64,000 bases of DNA from assembly GCF_014467285.1 (NCBI RefSeq), contig NZ_NKHR01000001.1:1-64000 (forward strand). The letters run 5' to 3'. Below are positions 54,843-62,561 of this stretch, in pieces (the stretch's first letter is position 1; the number at the start of each line of letters is the position of its first letter). The stretch comes from Xenorhabdus sp014467285. GTDB taxonomy: Bacteria > Pseudomonadota > Gammaproteobacteria > Enterobacterales > Enterobacteriaceae. Below the pieces are notes generated by a model. The model had not been told where the DNA came from, ran no database searches, and saw only the letters and a list, made by a program, of their open reading frames with translations. A program made the translations under genes and the position numbers.

Positions 54843-56243
54843 ATGTCTGCATTTAATCGTTTACAAAAACGTCTGTCCCGTCAGGGAATCGAATCTCATT
54901 ACGAAAATAATATTTATCGTTTCCATAGAAACCAAATTGAAGCCGAAGTTCTGTTACCCGAATCTTTGCCATTGGAAGAAAAGGCCGTACAGCAATTGTT
55001 GGATCTGGCTGCGGTGCGCGTGCCCGGCAGTGACGCTAAGGTTTGTCGGGCCAGAGCGACGCCGGATTTTCATCCGGGTTCGACAGCACCAGTTGGCAGT
55101 ATTGTGGCCGCGACGGAAAATCTGGTGATCCCTGCCGCGATTGGCACTGATATCAATTGTGGTATGCGTCTGCTGACAACGGGGATGAACTATGAAGAAG
55201 CGAATAGCCAAAAATCAGCATTGATTCAGCAGCTAAAAAACACCTTATTACTGGATCAACGTGACGTACCTGTGACACCAAAATCATTCAGTGCCTTGTT
55301 TGATGAAGGTCTGGAAACATGGTTACAGGAACTGCCTCAACAGGGAATTTGGCAGCAAGCCGATTTCAACCGAATGTATACCGAATTAAGTGCCATATTG
55401 AGTACACAAGCGGTAAAGGCGCATAGCCGGTATGCTCCAGAAGCTTTTTTTGAGCAACGGGAAATTATTCGCCCGGCCAGTTTAGGCACTGTTGGTTCAG
55501 GCAACCACTTCGTTGAATTGCAAATTGTCGATACTATCCTGGATAGGCACGCCGCTTATGCGGCAGGCCTGCGTAAAGATGATGTATTGATGATGATTCA
55601 CACTGGTTCACGTGATGTGGGTTTTTACGTTGGTCAGCGTTGGGCAGATAAGGCGAGGGGGCTTTGGCCCGCTACGGAAAAGTATCCGGCCTCTGGTCTG
55701 TTTGGTTTGACGGCAGAGCATGCTCAGGAATATTTATTAGCGATGGGAGTCGCAGCGCGTTACGCATGGGCAAACCGTATTGTTCTGACTGAGCTGGTTC
55801 GTTCGGCGTGGCGGAAGGTATTTACGCAGGATAAAAGCCGGCTGATAGTGGATCTTTCGCATAATATTATTTTTCCTGAGCAGGGAATGAATCTTCACCG
55901 AAAAGGAGCAACACCAGCGCGGGCAGGTGAATTGGCGTTAATTCCCGGTTCGATGGGGGATTATTCCTATCTGGTGATGGGAAAAGGTAATTCAGACTGG
56001 TTATGGTCGTGTTCACATGGCGCAGGGCGTTCGGTACGACGTCAGGAAATGCGCGGTAAATTGCCTGATATCCAAAAGAATAGCCGATTGCCGTGGCAGT
56101 GCATTACATTGAAGAGTGAACGTCTGCGTGAAGAGGCTCCCGAAGCTTATAAGCCAATTACACCAATAATTGAAATTCAGGAACAAGCAGGGTTAATTCA
56201 GTCTGTGGCAAGAGTTCGGCCGTGGATCACGTTTAAGGCCTGA
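54843..56243 (+). CDS. rtcB: RtcB-family RNA ligase
   Basis: The 466-residue protein has the RtcB landmarks: metal-binding Cys106 in GTDINCGMRLL, GSGNHFVELQ, GSRDVGFYVG and the guanylylated-His loop CSHGAGR near residue 383. RtcB joins RNA ends bearing 2',3'-cyclic phosphate or 3'-phosphate to 5'-OH using GTP and manganese. No rtcA or rtcR is adjacent. AGGTAG lies 9 bp before the ATG. It is longer than E. coli RtcB (408), nearer the RtcB2-like forms. Confidence 0.88.
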   Translation: MSAFNRLQKRLSRQGIESHYENNIYRFHRNQIEAEVLLPESLPLEEKAVQQLLDLAAVRVPGSDAKVCRARATPDFHPGSTAPVGSIVAATENLVIPAAIGTDINCGMRLLTTGMNYEEANSQKSALIQQLKNTLLLDQRDVPVTPKSFSALFDEGLETWLQELPQQGIWQQADFNRMYTELSAILSTQAVKAHSRYAPEAFFEQREIIRPASLGTVGSGNHFVELQIVDTILDRHAAYAAGLRKDDVLMMIHTGSRDVGFYVGQRWADKARGLWPATEKYPASGLFGLTAEHAQEYLLAMGVAARYAWANRIVLTELVRSAWRKVFTQDKSRLIVDLSHNIIFPEQGMNLHRKGATPARAGELALIPGSMGDYSYLVMGKGNSDWLWSCSHGAGRSVRRQEMRGKLPDIQKNSRLPWQCITLKSERLREEAPEAYKPITPIIEIQEQAGLIQSVARVRPWITFKA

Positions 56244-56303
56244 TGTTTTATTGAATGGAATAGCTTGTCTGAAAGTAACTCATTCTCTTGTTGAGTGTCA
56301 TCT

Positions 56304-56333
56304 CATCGATATCAATAAATATTGATATCGATG
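56304..56333. terminator. 30-bp palindrome between rtcB and metY
   Basis: CATCGATATCAATA-AA-TATTGATATCGATG is a perfect 14-bp stem between convergent genes, a possible bidirectional transcription stop although AT-rich. Confidence 0.5.
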
Positions 56334-56366
56334 ATTTATTATTGAATCAATAAATAATGTTGAAAA

Positions 56367-57641
56367 TTATTTTGCTGCATCCAGAGCTTGTGCAAGATCG
56401 GCAATAATGTCATCGCTGTGTTCGATACCGATGGATAGGCGAATCAGATCGCGAGACACGCCTGCTTTTTCCATTTCTTCATCATTCAATTGACGGTGAG
56501 TTGTGGATGCTGGATGACAAGCCAGTGATTTGGCATCACCAATATTGACCAAACGTACAATCAGTTGCAGGGCATCAATAAAGCGTACACCTGCTTTTTC
56601 CCCGCCTTTGATGCCGAAGGATAGAATGGCAGCAGGCTTCCCATTCATATAACGGATAGCCAAATCATGCTCAGGATGTGACGGCAAGCCCGCATATTTA
56701 ACCCAAGAAACTTGAGGATGTTGTTCCAGGTACTGCGCAATTGTCAGGGCATTTTCAGTATGGCGTTCCATACGAAGAGCCAATGTTTCAAGGCCCTGTA
56801 AAATCAAGAAAGCATTAAAAGGAGATAATGCTGCGCCAGTGCTACGCAGTTGCCCGACACGACAGCGAGCGATAAAAGCTGCGGCACCAAAATGTTCGGT
56901 ATAGTTTATTCCGTGGTATGACGGATCCGGAGTATTCAAAATCGCAAAGCGATCCTGATGTTCCGTCCAAGGGAACTTGCCTGAATCGACAATCATTCCG
57001 CCGATAGAGGTTCCGTGGCCTCCGATATATTTGGTCAGGGAGTGGATAATGATATCTGCGCCATGTTCAAACGGGCGGCATAAATAAGGTGTTGCGACAG
57101 TATTATCGACAATAAGAGGAACTCCATGCCGATGGGCAATATCTGCCAATGCCTGGATGTCAACGATATTCCCGCTTGGGTTGGTGATGGCTTCGCAAAA
57201 GACCGCCTTGGTTTTTTCGTCAATCATCGCTTCAATGGTTGTGAGATCGTTATGATCAACGAAACGTGTTTCGATCCCAATCCTTGGGAAATTGTGCGCC
57301 ATCAGGTTATAAGTTCCACCATACAATTTCGCTACGGAGACAATGTTATCTCCCAGACTGGCAATCGTTTGGATAGCGTAAGTGATTGCCGCCATGCCAG
57401 AAGCAACTGCAAGCGCACCAACTCCTCCTTCTAAAGCGGCGACACGTTTTTCCAGTACATCATTGGTCGGATTCATGATGCGGGTGTAAATGTTGCCTTC
57501 AATTTTCAAATCAAACAGGTCAGCACCGTGTTGGGAATCATCAAAGGCATAAGAAGTTGTTTGATAAATTGGAACCGCAACGGATTTGGTGGTGGGATCA
57601 GGTGAGTAGCCGGCATGGATGGATAGAGTTTCTAATTTCAT
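56367..57641 (-). CDS. metY: O-acetylhomoserine sulfhydrylase (aminocarboxypropyltransferase)
   Basis: I choose the ATG at 57641 (424 residues) because AAAGGA lies 7 bp upstream; an ATG at 57647 abuts that site. The PLP enzyme has ETLSIHAGYSPDPTT, PIYQTTSYAF, YTRIMNPTND and the PLP-lysine SLTKYIGGHG (about 210). It makes homocysteine from O-acetylhomoserine and sulfide, a route beside the enteric MetB/MetC pathway. It stands alone. No MetJ box or SAM riboswitch was recognised upstream. Confidence 0.92.
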   Translation of the reverse strand: MKLETLSIHAGYSPDPTTKSVAVPIYQTTSYAFDDSQHGADLFDLKIEGNIYTRIMNPTNDVLEKRVAALEGGVGALAVASGMAAITYAIQTIASLGDNIVSVAKLYGGTYNLMAHNFPRIGIETRFVDHNDLTTIEAMIDEKTKAVFCEAITNPSGNIVDIQALADIAHRHGVPLIVDNTVATPYLCRPFEHGADIIIHSLTKYIGGHGTSIGGMIVDSGKFPWTEHQDRFAILNTPDPSYHGINYTEHFGAAAFIARCRVGQLRSTGAALSPFNAFLILQGLETLALRMERHTENALTIAQYLEQHPQVSWVKYAGLPSHPEHDLAIRYMNGKPAAILSFGIKGGEKAGVRFIDALQLIVRLVNIGDAKSLACHPASTTHRQLNDEEMEKAGVSRDLIRLSIGIEHSDDIIADLAQALDAAK

Positions 57642-58021
57642 TGTCATTTCCTTTAGTGAATTGCAGGATGAAATTGTTTTGATATTACAGGTAGTAAGAA
57701 AGTGATTTTATTTTGAAAATATAAACAGAATGATAATGTTAAATATTATTGTTAACTTATTGAGCCGGAAGAAAAATTGTGTCTAATTTACAAAAAGATA
57801 ATGTAATGGATCAATATCAAAAATAAATGTTTAGATATCAATTTGATACCCATTTGAAATAAAGGTTCACTTGTTTTTTGAAGGTGTAATTTCTATAAGT
57901 AATGATTACTCTCCATCGTCAATAATTCTATCTTTTCAAATTCATTGCATTTTACCTAAGCATCCCGCAAAAACTATCTATACTTTAAATAGTTAATAAA
58001 CATAAAGGGTAATTATTAATT
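57642..58021. other. Divergent control region of metY and the Ail-like gene
   Basis: A 380-bp AT-rich gap with no gene. It carries both promoters; AAAGGG lies 12 bp before the Ail-like ATG. Confidence 0.5.
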
Positions 58022-58600
58022 ATGATGATGAAAAAAGCGTTTCTTGCGACTTTAGCCGTATCCGGTTTTATGTATGGTTCATTGACTTATGCGGATTCTA
58101 ATACTGTTGCTGTAGGTTACGCACAAAGTAAGGTTCAAAATTTTAAGAATATTCGTGGGGTAAACCTTCACTATCGTTACGAGATGGATTCTCCTGTCAG
58201 TATTGTTGGTTCATTTACTTATATGAAAGGTGATAAAGGTGGTCATTACAATGGCGTGAATTATTCTGGGAAAGATAATATTGATATGAAATATTATTCA
58301 TTTATGGCAGGGCCTGCTTATCGTATTAATGATTATGTGAGTGTATATGGTTTATTGGGCTTTTCACATTCAAAAGTTGATGCAACTTTTAATTTCGTTG
58401 AGAAAGGAATCAAACAAGATTATCGTCATAGCGGAAAGTTGAATAGAAAATCGACCAATCTGGCTTATGGTGCCGGCGTAGAGGTTAACCCAATACAAAA
58501 CCTCAGCCTTTATGCTGGCTACGAAGGATCATCAATAAAAGATTATGATGAACGTCATAACATCAATGGGTTTAATATCGGTGTAGGATATCGGTTTTAA
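58022..58600 (+). CDS. Ail/Lom/OmpX-family outer-membrane beta-barrel protein
   Basis: The 192-residue protein has a signal peptide (MMMKKAFLATLAVSGFMYG, cleavage after TYA) and an eight-stranded barrel pattern typical of OmpX/Ail: alternating hydrophobic strands such as TVAVGYAQSKV, YSFMAGPAYRIN, VSVYGLLGFSHSKV and the final FNIGVGYRF with C-terminal Phe. Members mediate adhesion, serum resistance or stress responses. Which one applies here cannot be told. Confidence 0.9.
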   Translation: MMMKKAFLATLAVSGFMYGSLTYADSNTVAVGYAQSKVQNFKNIRGVNLHYRYEMDSPVSIVGSFTYMKGDKGGHYNGVNYSGKDNIDMKYYSFMAGPAYRINDYVSVYGLLGFSHSKVDATFNFVEKGIKQDYRHSGKLNRKSTNLAYGAGVEVNPIQNLSLYAGYEGSSIKDYDERHNINGFNIGVGYRF

Positions 58601-58643
58601 GTAACAATCTTGGCTAAAAAATAATTCAGGCACACACAAAAGC

Positions 58644-58682
58644 AAGGCGCTTTTCAATATTACTGAATGCGCCTTATTTTTA
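58644..58682 (+). terminator. Terminator after the Ail-like gene
   Basis: AAGGCGC pairs with GCGCCTT over an 18-nt loop, followed by ATTTTTAT. Confidence 0.8.
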
Positions 58683-59001
58683 TGGGGTGGATTAATATGT
58701 TCTATGCGTTTTTTTAGAGTAAAAACCTATCTGATTTGAAGGAGTGTTAAACCATTTTTGGCTATTACCGAATAATAAATTCACTCTTTTTCTGAATTTT
58801 CTCCTTTTTAAAATATTTATGACATACCTGCACTGAATGGATCTTTTCTGCATATAGCGGCTACTTGAACCTTTATATTTCACGTAATGATGACTCCCTA
58901 ATTACATATCGCATTACGTATTCGTCTGCCATTAAGCCCAGAGCAATGATTGATTATGGGCAAAAGTCATGGTGGGCATATACGGCAAAAGGGGAGCACT
59001 C
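58683..59001. other. Leader of the oxidative operon
   Basis: About 320 bp without a gene. It must hold the promoter of the SDR-monooxygenase operon; no regulator gene is adjacent. Confidence 0.5.
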
Positions 59002-59790
59002 ATGAAGGGCTTAAACGATAAAGTCGCTATTGTCACTGGTGGAGCCACCAAAATAGGTACAGCCGTTGCCAGAGTATTGAGTGAATATGGGATTAAGGTC
59101 GCGATTTTTGATATTGATCAGGAAGGCGGGAAAAATGCCGCCAGCCTCCAACCCGAATCCATCCGTTTCTGGCATGTTGATATTACTGACGACAAACAAC
59201 TCTCTCAGGGAGTACATGAAGTCGTTGCTTATTACGACCGTCTGGATTATCTCGTCAATCTTGCAGCAACTTATCTGGATGGCGGCGCCAATGCCGACCG
59301 TGAAACATGGCTGACAGCCTTGAATACTAATGTGGTCAGTGCTGTCAGGGCGGCTCAGTTTGTGCGTCCTTATCTTATTGCCGCAGGCGGTGGAGCCATT
59401 GTTAATTTCACCAGTATCTCCTCCTCTATTGCCCAGACTGGTCGTTGGTTATACCCCGCCTCAAAAGCCACTTTATTACAAGTCACCCGCAATATGGCAA
59501 TGGATTATGCCGCCGATCGCATCCGTGTTAATTCCGTTTCACCGGGTTGGACGTGGTCACGCGTCATGGATGAGCTGACTCAGGGCAATCGCCAGAAAAC
59601 CGATGCTGTTGCCGCCGATTATCACTTGCTTGGTCGTGTGGGCGATCCCGAAGAAATCGCTCAAGTCGTGGCCTTCCTCCTGTCTGATTCAGCCAGTTTT
59701 GTGACAGGGGCGGATTACGCTGTTGATGGCGGCTATTCAGCAATGGGGCCGGAGCAGGCAAAACCCGCCATTCCACGTTTGGCGGAATAG
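59002..59790 (+). CDS. Short-chain dehydrogenase/reductase
   Basis: The ATG at 59002 follows GGGGAG, giving 262 residues. Classical SDR motifs: TGGATKIG (nucleotide binding), NLAAT, catalytic Ser in FTSISSS, Tyr-x3-Lys in YPASK, and VDGGYSAMG at the end. First gene of an operon with a StyA-like monooxygenase. In the indole-degrading iif operon an SDR oxidises the dihydrodiol formed by a StyA-like enzyme, a fitting but unproven analogy. Confidence 0.88.
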   Translation: MKGLNDKVAIVTGGATKIGTAVARVLSEYGIKVAIFDIDQEGGKNAASLQPESIRFWHVDITDDKQLSQGVHEVVAYYDRLDYLVNLAATYLDGGANADRETWLTALNTNVVSAVRAAQFVRPYLIAAGGGAIVNFTSISSSIAQTGRWLYPASKATLLQVTRNMAMDYAADRIRVNSVSPGWTWSRVMDELTQGNRQKTDAVAADYHLLGRVGDPEEIAQVVAFLLSDSASFVTGADYAVDGGYSAMGPEQAKPAIPRLAE

Positions 59791-59883
59791 TTGGGCGGAA
59801 TAAGCATCCCAGACAATTGGCATAGCGGGACGAAATCACTTGAGTTCCGAAATCCGAAAAAAAAAATGAAAGAGGAAAATATT

Positions 59884-61128
59884 ATGCGCCGTATAGCTAT
59901 CGTAGGAGGTGGTCAAGCTGGACTGCCTTTGGCCCTTGGTCTGCTGAACAAGGGCTATCAGGTGACTGTTGTTACCAATCACACTCCCGATGATGTTCGC
60001 AATGGTCGGGTCATGTCGAGTCAATGTATGTTCGATTCCTCTTTACAATTTGAACGTGATTTAGGATTGAATCAGTGGGAAAAACAGTGCCCGCCCGTTG
60101 AAGGCATCGGTTTTACCGTTCCCCATCCTGAAATTCCTAATGAGAAGGCGATTGCATGGAGTGCCCGGCTGGACAAATACGCGCAAGCGGTCGATCAACG
60201 TATCAAGATGCCATTCTGGATGGAACAGTTCGCTGCCCGTGGCGGTAATCTGGAAATCAACGATGTGGGGATCATTGAACTGGAACAATTGGCTGCCCGT
60301 CATGAGCTGGTTATTCTGGCGGGAGGAAAGGGAGATATTGTGAAATTACTGGAGCGTGACGCTTCACGTTCTCCTTTTGATGCCCCCCAACGCGCACTGG
60401 CATTGACTTATGTCAATGGCATGCTGCCAACGCCTGAATATTCCCGTGTTTCTTTTAACCTGATTCCGGGGGTGGGAGAGTATTTTGTTTTTCCTGCCCT
60501 GACGCTGAATGGTCCCTGTGACATCATGGTTTTTGAAGGCATTCCCGGAGGGGTAATGGATGGCTGGCGAGAGGTCAGAACGCCACAAGAGCATCTGGCC
60601 TACAGCAAGCAAATCCTCAAGACTTTTATGCCGTGGGAAGCTGAGCGTTGTCAGCAGGTGGAGCTTACCGATGAAAATGGTACTCTGGCGGGGTGCTTTG
60701 CGCCAGTGGTGCGCAAGCCGGTATTAACACTGCCTTCTGGTCGTCAGGTTTTTGGCTTGGGGGATGCGGTCGTCACAAACGATCCGCTGACCGGACAAGG
60801 CTCCAATAATGCGACCAAAGCCTGCAAGGTATATTACGAGGCCATTCTTGCTCATGGTGACAAACCCTTTACGGCAGAATGGATGAACGACACCTTCGAA
60901 CAGTTCTGGAAATATGGTCATCATGTTGTGGAATGGACCAATAGCCTGCTTATTCCGCCAGAGCCACATATTTTACATTTATTGGCAGCCGCCCAACAAT
61001 TGCCGGCACTTGCCAGCACGCTTGCCAATGCTTTCGATCATCCTCCCGTGTTGTTTCCGTGGTGGAAAGACAATCACGCCTGTGAAGAATACATTCATTC
61101 ACAGATGGTTGAAAAAACCAGAGCTTGA
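59884..61128 (+). CDS. StyA-like FAD-dependent monooxygenase (styrene/indole type)
   Basis: I start at ATG 59884 (414 residues, same as StyA at 415), preceded by AGAGG. The N-terminus IAIVGGGQAGLPLALGLL binds FAD. SPFDAPQRALALTYVNGM and FGLGDAVVTNDPLTGQGSNNATKA follow the StyA pattern (SPFEKPQRAL; GLGD...DPVLGQGAN). Two-component group-E monooxygenases epoxidise styrene or oxygenate indole, using FADH2 from a partner reductase, encoded here by the next gene 14 bp downstream. Confidence 0.87.
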   Translation: MRRIAIVGGGQAGLPLALGLLNKGYQVTVVTNHTPDDVRNGRVMSSQCMFDSSLQFERDLGLNQWEKQCPPVEGIGFTVPHPEIPNEKAIAWSARLDKYAQAVDQRIKMPFWMEQFAARGGNLEINDVGIIELEQLAARHELVILAGGKGDIVKLLERDASRSPFDAPQRALALTYVNGMLPTPEYSRVSFNLIPGVGEYFVFPALTLNGPCDIMVFEGIPGGVMDGWREVRTPQEHLAYSKQILKTFMPWEAERCQQVELTDENGTLAGCFAPVVRKPVLTLPSGRQVFGLGDAVVTNDPLTGQGSNNATKACKVYYEAILAHGDKPFTAEWMNDTFEQFWKYGHHVVEWTNSLLIPPEPHILHLLAAAQQLPALASTLANAFDHPPVLFPWWKDNHACEEYIHSQMVEKTRA

Positions 61129-61142
61129 GCGGGGAACTTGTC

Positions 61143-61691
61143 ATGACTTTGAATATCTTGAGCAGTCAGATACCGTTGCCTGATGCCGAATGGGGGGCAA
61201 CTGAATTTGAAGCAAGGGCGTTGCGCACACTTTTGGGGCATTATCCGACAGGCGTTGCCATTGTTGCGACACGTACTGCTGACGGGCGCAATGTGGGATT
61301 GACCATCAACTCATTTGCTTCACTTTCATTAGAGCCGCCGCTGGTACTCTGGAGTCTGGTCAATCACTCCCCCAATCTGCCCGTCTTCCGTGATTGTGAA
61401 TATTTCACGATCAGCATTCTTGGATGTGAGCATCAAGAGCTGGCTTTGCGTTTTGCCAATCCGAGGGTTGAAAACAAATTCCGGGATATTCCCGTACAGG
61501 AAACACCGGAAGGAGTTCCCTCGATTGGAGGGGCGATAGCGACCTTGGTTTGTGCCAATCATCAACAAACGCATCTGGGGGATCATTTGCTGATGATTGG
61601 TCATGTGAAGCGTATTGCCAGCATTGAAGGTAAGCCACTGGTTTTTCATAGCGGTATGTTTACTGTACTGCATGATGTTCGGGAAATATGA
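61143..61691 (+). CDS. Flavin reductase (StyB/HpaC family)
   Basis: The 182-residue protein starts at 61143. It has the split-barrel flavin reductase pattern: LRTLLGHYPTGVAIVATRTADG, LTINSFASLSLEPPLVLWSL and the C-terminal GDHLLMIGHVKRI. It reduces FAD with NADH and hands it to the monooxygenase just upstream. The pairing of StyA- and StyB-like genes supports both calls. Confidence 0.9.
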   Translation: MTLNILSSQIPLPDAEWGATEFEARALRTLLGHYPTGVAIVATRTADGRNVGLTINSFASLSLEPPLVLWSLVNHSPNLPVFRDCEYFTISILGCEHQELALRFANPRVENKFRDIPVQETPEGVPSIGGAIATLVCANHQQTHLGDHLLMIGHVKRIASIEGKPLVFHSGMFTVLHDVREI

Positions 61692-61760
61692 AAAAAATCA
61701 TTCTGTTGTTTTTTGTCAGTACATTCTTTTGTTGGGAAAACATTCAGGAGAACATTATTA

Positions 61761-62561
61761 ATGAAAAGTCCATTACGTGTGTTTGTCACGGCATTAAATC
61801 AGGGGAATGTGAAGATTATCGACCTCACTCAAACATTGACTCCTCATTTTCCGGCCTTGCAGTTACCTGAACAGTTCGGGCAAGTCTGGTCATTCAAGTC
61901 AGAGCGTATTTCTCACTATGACGAGAATGGCCCGGCTTGGTATTGGAACAATTTCAGTTGTGGTGAACATACCGGAACGCATTTTGATGCCCCGATACAT
62001 TGGATCAGCGGTAAAGATCATCCCGATAACACGGTTGATACCATTCCTTTGCATAACTTTGTCGCACCAGCGGTGGTAGTAGATGCCAGCAGGCAAGTGG
62101 CACAAAACCCCGACTGGCTGCTGACGGTTGAGTTCTTACAGTCCTGGGAAGGGCGGTACGGGCGTATTCCTGCGGGTGCATGGTTACTGTTCAGAACGGA
62201 TTGGTCTAAGCGGGCAGATGATCCAATTCGTTTCCTCAATATGCACGATGACGGGGCTCACACGCCGGGGCCGAGCCGAGAGGCTGTAGAGTGGTTGATC
62301 CATGTGCGTGATATCAGGGGATTCGGGGTCGAAACCATCAATACAGATGCCGGACAATCCTACGCATGGCCGGTGGCTTATCCTTGCCATACCTTGATGC
62401 ACGGGGCGAATAAATACGGCTTGCAGTGCCTGAAAAATCTCGATTTGCTGCCACCAACGGGCGCAGTCATTATTGCCGCTCCTCTCAAAATTGAAGGTGG
62501 TTCGGGAAGCCCGCTGCGTGTTCTGGCTCTGGTCGAATCCCTTTACGGAGGAGAGTCATGA
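61761..62561 (+). CDS. Cyclase-family metal hydrolase (isatin hydrolase / kynurenine formamidase-like)
   Basis: The ATG at 61761 follows AGGAG, giving 266 residues. The family metal motif is present as GEHTGTHFDAPIHW (H-x-GTH-x-D-x-P-x-H), with IIDLTQTLTPHFP at the start. Members open amide or lactam rings, including isatin and N-formylkynurenine. Next to a StyA/StyB pair an indole-derived lactam such as isatin is a sensible substrate (inference). Overlaps the next gene by ATGA. Confidence 0.85.
   Translation: MKSPLRVFVTALNQGNVKIIDLTQTLTPHFPALQLPEQFGQVWSFKSERISHYDENGPAWYWNNFSCGEHTGTHFDAPIHWISGKDHPDNTVDTIPLHNFVAPAVVVDASRQVAQNPDWLLTVEFLQSWEGRYGRIPAGAWLLFRTDWSKRADDPIRFLNMHDDGAHTPGPSREAVEWLIHVRDIRGFGVETINTDAGQSYAWPVAYPCHTLMHGANKYGLQCLKNLDLLPPTGAVIIAAPLKIEGGSGSPLRVLALVESLYGGES

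Noticed and set aside
57642..57900. SAM riboswitch or MetJ boxes before metY
   Set aside because: No AGACGTCT-like repeats and no structured GC-containing element were found.
61688..61870. 60-codon frame starting MKKIILLFFVS just after the flavin reductase
   Set aside because: It overlaps the cyclase gene in another frame. The signal-like start comes from AT-rich spacer, and the AGGAG it contains belongs to the cyclase start at 61761.
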